Translations under genes and position numbers: made by a program | In this document: piece by piece, positions 60,781 to 64,000 of the stretch | How positions within the stretch are numbered: position 1 is the stretch's first letter | Layout: every line of letters starts with the position of its first letter | Origin: Gracilaria domingensis | Lineage: Eukaryota > Rhodophyta > Florideophyceae > Gracilariales > Gracilariaceae | Reading direction: 5' to 3' | Assembly: GCA_022539475.1 (NCBI GenBank) | Contig: VCMS01000113.1 | Coordinates: forward strand, 168,417 to 232,416 | DNA length: 64,000 bases | The notes under the pieces: generated by a model | The model's database searches: none | Seen by the model: the letters and a program-made list of their open reading frames with translations, nothing else | Told to the model about the DNA's origin: nothing

Positions 60781-61224
60781 GGTAGCTACCCTACGACGAC
60801 CGGACCCCCCCGCCCGCGGGCACGTTTTGGGCGATGTTTTGAAAAATGTGCGATATTATGCCCGCGGGCGGAGGGGGGTCGGTCGTGTTAGGGTAGCTAC
60901 CCTAACACGACCGGACCCCCCGCCCGCGGGCACGTTTTGGACGATTTTTTGAAAAATGTGCGATTTTATGCCCGCGGGCGCGGGGGGTCGGTCGTGTTAG
61001 GGTAGCTACCCTAACACGACCGGACCCCCCCGCCCGCGGGCACGTTTTGGACGATTTTTTGAAAAATGTGCGATTTTATGCCCGCGGGCGGGGGGGTCCG
61101 GTCGTGTTAGGGTAGGTACCCTAACACGACCGACCCCTCCCCGCTCGCGGGCACGTTTTGGCCACATTTCGGCGCCTTCCCGGGACCTCCCAAAACACGC
61201 CGCCCCGCAGTGATTTCGCTACAC
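60668..61224. mobile_element. Fold-back structure with inverted arms
   Basis: The outermost 18 bases at 60669-60686 are matched by the complement of 61207-61224 with one difference. Inner flanks also pair (AAATGTGGCC..AACGTGCCCGCG left, its complement at 61147-61175). Between the arms lie four tandem palindromes. The whole is an interrupted inverted repeat of ~557 bp, like a fold-back or MITE-type element, or the 3' subterminal region of the Plavaka-type transposon. No clear target duplication is seen. Confidence 0.65.
60750..61160. repeat. Four tandem 110-bp units, each a ~72-bp palindrome
   Basis: Units start at 60750, 60860, 60970 and 61080, exactly 110 bp apart. In each, CCCGCGGGCGG, a G run and CGGTCGTGTTAGGGTAG are followed by the complement, centred on AGCT (e.g. 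60896/60897 in unit 2; GTAC in unit 4). A spacer of ~38 bp (ACGTTTTGGACGATTTTTTG onwards) separates units. Differences between units are few, so the array is young or homogenised. Confidence 0.9.
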
Positions 61225-61580
61225 CCGGCCGCCGGTACGTTGGCGCCGCTGTCCACGTGTATTCGCGGGAGTAGGCTGTACATGGAAGTAAATGAGTGTT
61301 CTCTTGACTACTATGCAAAGCATTTGAAGAGCATGATTAGAGAGCGCGACCATGGCTCGCGTGAGTCATCATTGCGCGAACTCCACGACTCTAAAGCGTA
61401 CAATCAGCGTGCGAGCGGCCACGGACAGGACACGGACGAGACTGGCAGTGCGCTGGGAGGAGCTGCCGAAAGCGGGGGTGCCCAGCGTAAGTCGCCATTT
61501 AAAAGGCTCGCATCCGTTCTTGTATCGTCCAGAGCGAACGTATTGTTGATATACACCTTTCACTGCAATAGTTGTTCAAC

Positions 61581-62698
61581 ATGAAGCCAACTCGTGTTCG
61601 AAAGCGTACGCAAAGCGTGACTCCTCGCACTCGGCGGAGCACTCGATTATTGCAAGGTGGAATGCGGGTTTCTCTGCAGATGGATATTGAGAATGAAGGA
61701 AAGGTGATAGTGGGGTAAGCGGTTTTGCATGGAATTGGAAGTGTTCTACGCCGCGAGTTGCTCGGGAAGCAATTGGACCCAGGTCTTGTGATGGTTCATA
61801 ATATTCTCATCAGTCGAAGCGGTCAGACGTTCTACCCTTACCGGGCGGAGGGCCTGGATCTTCAACAATATATCCAGGATCTCCGGACGGCCGCTCCTTG
61901 GGATGGGAAAATGATGGAACCGGTGGCAGCCAGCATTCCGGCGTCCAAGCGAGGAACGGTGAGCGCTATGAGTGAGGTGATGACGCCGACAAGCCGCACG
62001 GAGCCAATTCAAAGTTCATCAACACCGAGAGGTAGCGCATCAGTAGCACCTCCACGGGCAGGTCCGTCGTCTGTTACGAAGCGGTCTATGAAGACGAGAG
62101 CATCCCCAGCTACGAAGCAGACAGGTCAAACAAAGTCTACCTCCGTTACGAAGCCCACTGCGTCGAAAAGGGCTTCTCCTGCGATGAATCAAACCGTCGA
62201 CACAAGGGGATCTTCTGCGTCGAAACAGACGGTTCAGCAGGGGACGGCTGTGCAAGAGGAGGAAGATGAGATCATAAAAGGTCCCTTCCAGACGCGGATG
62301 CGCAATCCGCACAAGGAGCTGGTCCATCTGTACCCCAAACTGCACCAGAAACTGCGGAGCAGCAGGACGATGAAGTTGTGCTTCTGTCCGCAAGAATGGC
62401 ACGTTCAAGTGTTTCTGGCGAGCGGTCTGGAACACAAGGGACACCTACTCGGAGCAAGACGTACAGACGAATTCGTCAGAAGGTACCAAAGGTGAACCTC
62501 AATTCCAATTTCGTGTACAACAAACTGTGGCAGTGGAGAGAAGAAGTGGATTCTGCTATTGGAGACCTGTTGCAGAAGATGGATGCGTTTGTTATCTATC
62601 CCGGCGATAAAAGTTGCGAAATTGTTGATAACTTCCGGTTTTCACTTCGACAGTCCATTTTACGTGAAGTTAGGGAACAGGTCATTTCGATAAAGTAA
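61581..62698 (+). pseudogene. Broken ORF downstream of the transposase
   Basis: An ATG at 61581 opens a basic frame (MKPTRVRKRTQSVTPRTRRS) with one in-frame TAA at 61716-61718, then continues in the same frame to 62495 (HGIGSVLRRELLGKQLDPGL, FYPYRAEGLDLQQYIQDL, then a Thr/Ser/Lys-rich linker). The C-terminal part that looks most protein-like (NLNSNFVYNKLWQWREEV onward to 62698) is in another frame, so a frameshift lies around 62280-62380. A GTAAGC donor overlaps the TAA, so an intron is possible, but no good acceptor fits. Function unknown; it may be a second transposon ORF. Confidence 0.45.
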
Positions 62699-62757
62699 CT
62701 TTTATGTTTAACTATCTCTAAAAGGTTTACAACACCGAAAAGTCATGTTTTCTAAGC

Positions 62758-63654
62758 TCAAAGCTGGAGGAATGGGGAGGGGGATAACTTTTCCTTAACA
62801 ACGTTGACGTAGTTTGTATGAAAAGGAGCGGGGTCACCGCCTACAATGTTTCTTTCTTGGCGGGAAAAGTCGTAGAAGTACGCGTTCCTAAACTGAAAGT
62901 CGGAGAAAGAAGTAGGGAAGCCAACGAGAGTTTTCCCATATGCAAGAAGTCGCCCAACGGTCTCTTCCAGGTTGAAAGTAGTACCTGTCTTAAGCGAAAC
63001 TATTTCAACAGCTCTTTCATTATTGTGAGCACAACCGTACTGCACTCCGTAGCGACTACGTCCATAGGAATGAAACCTCTTGAGGCCCCGACGATGTTGA
63101 ACGATGATAGCTCACGAGCTTCTCATAATAGCTTACGAGAAATGTATCTTCGTCGACAACCCCGCAAGTGAGACCCATAGACCTAAACCTGTCTGCAACG
63201 TTGGAGGCCCACTTTCCTGTTACGACAGTGAGACCATCCGGACTTTGAGGAGTGACACCATCCTGCGGAGCTGCGTTTCTTGAGGGGACACCAACGTATA
63301 GGACAACTTTTGAACATTTGTCCACACCGAGCTTCGAAACCAATGGTATGATGTCTCCATTCTGGAAGAAAACGAGATTCTCTCTGAGCGAATAAGGGCA
63401 AGCCTGAATTACGGTCTCCAGGGTGTTCGTTCTTCCACAAACTAGTATCGGTACATCAGAAGATGAGAGGTAGCAGCCATGCTGCAGAATTCGTGTGCGG
63501 AATGACCGTATCTTCTTCGTTCGCCAGCATGGTACCTATACGCCCCTTCCAACAATAACGGCCCGAGTCCTTCGGGCGGGAGATGAGGCCTGAGGGACGT
63601 CAGAGTATCTGGGACTCGAGGCGGAGTGGGAGGCATGTCGGACTGGGAGTTCAT
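62758..63654 (-). pseudogene. NAD(P)-binding oxidoreductase pseudogene (ketopantoate-reductase-like)
   Basis: Pieces in three frames on the minus strand line up in order. AVIVGRG (about 63555) followed after a 1-base shift by GTMLANEEDTVI gives the Rossmann start. Then come VPILVCGRTNTLETVIQACP, LVFFQNGDIIPLV and KVVLYVGVPS, then TVVTGKW and EKLVSY. A last frame (62758-63045) carries VGRLLAYGKTLVGFPTSFSD, RNAYFYDFS and APFHTNYV. At least three frameshifts (near 63550, 63490 and 63100) separate these. It resembles an uncharacterised plant/algal family of reductase-like proteins with an ApbA-like C-terminal part. Introns do not explain the breaks, as no GT-AG pairs of normal size fit. Confidence 0.55.
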
Positions 63655-64000
63655 TGCAAGTGTTCGAATGTTTTGTGTGACGATAGAAATGGAAGATGGG
63701 GCGGAGAACTGCTGGGGTAAAGAGTGATACTTAAGTAAAAACGGTTGGGAAGCGCAGAACGGGAACATGGTTCACTTTGTGAAAGTGAGCGAAATGTATG
63801 ATATGTGATTGTACTGAATGAATGATAGGGATTGTATGAGACGACAAGCCACAAAGTGTGATGATGTTTTATGCAAGGTAGGTGAAGAGTAGAAAGTGTG
63901 CAATGAATCGAAACTGATTTCGAACCTGAGTTTGTAAAGTAGTTGTAAAGTACGAGTTACGGGGAGCTTGAATTACCAGGATGAAAGGAAGCCATTTTGG
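63655..64000. other. Right edge, no gene recognised
   Basis: About 345 bp. The minus-strand frame to 63768 is the leader of the pseudogene and shows no motif. Short direct repeat GTTGTAAAGTA/GTAGTTGTAAAGTAC near 63930-63955. Confidence 0.25.

Noticed and set aside
60885-60908. TTAGGG and CCCTAA hexamers, like telomere repeats
   Set aside because: They occur once per palindrome unit as the two arms of the stem, not in tandem; no telomeric tract.
60750-61160. CRISPR-like array (regular 110-bp period)
   Set aside because: Units are nearly identical throughout with no variable spacers, and the DNA is eukaryotic.

Overview
The window is nuclear DNA of a photosynthetic eukaryote. My best inference is a multicellular red alga (florideophyte, Chondrus-like). 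The evidence is intron-poor but clearly eukaryotic genes, rare short spliceosomal introns (82-112 bp, GT..AG, solved here in four genes), organelle-targeted bacterial-type proteins (IF-1, RsmG), mitochondrial OSCP, two single-span membrane sulfotransferase-like proteins of the kind expected where sulfated galactans are made, and gene islands separated by decayed LTR retrotransposons. The species name is an inference from gene content, not a database match.

Region 1 (about 1-20.2 kb) is a dense gene island. It holds the tail of a membrane protein gene, NMN adenylyltransferase (three exons, minus), an ornithine-decarboxylase-like protein that lacks the family's catalytic cysteine, Mediator subunit MED21 (minus), a Gemin6-like SMN-complex protein, a sulfotransferase-like protein, RsmG, ATP synthase OSCP (minus), an F-box/LRR protein (two exons, minus), REV1 translesion polymerase without a BRCT domain, V-ATPase subunit F (three exons, minus), a double-CXC (LIN54/TSO1-type) protein, and a BAP31/Yet3-like ER protein (minus). 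Genes mostly alternate strand, so divergent pairs share GC-rich promoter gaps and convergent pairs share short 3' gaps.

Region 2 (20.2-38 kb) is looser. It has two decayed RNase-H/zinc-knuckle tails of non-LTR retrotransposons, two orphan multi-span membrane proteins (495 and 487 aa), a disordered protein rich in S/T-P sites, nuclear-encoded IF-1 (two exons), an atypical SDR, a Ser-rich AT-hook/coiled-coil protein, a second sulfotransferase-like protein behind a GC-rich gap with a (GC)10 tract, and long stretches with no recognisable gene.

Region 3 (38-64 kb) is mobile DNA. It contains a Ty1/copia element decayed by in-frame stops and frameshifts, a 480-aa orphan with a possible papain-like triad, and two Ty3/gypsy remnants head to tail: A, with LTR, gag and protease, and B, with LTR, gag, no recognisable RT, and integrase. 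The LTR ends and primer-binding sites of A and B match. Element B and the non-coding tail to about 55.5 kb are peppered with short dyads of the form CCC-N(2-7)-GGGA that fall in different codon frames, so the signal is in the DNA. Next come a cluster of hairpins, a ~373-bp tandem repeat, a Plavaka-type (CMC superfamily) transposase ORF of about 1,009 codons, a fold-back structure of four 110-bp tandem palindromes, a broken second ORF, and a frameshifted oxidoreductase pseudogene.

The host genes are ordinary housekeeping functions and do not form one pathway. The most unusual signals are the dyad-rich gypsy B element, the palindrome array and the cysteine-less ODC.
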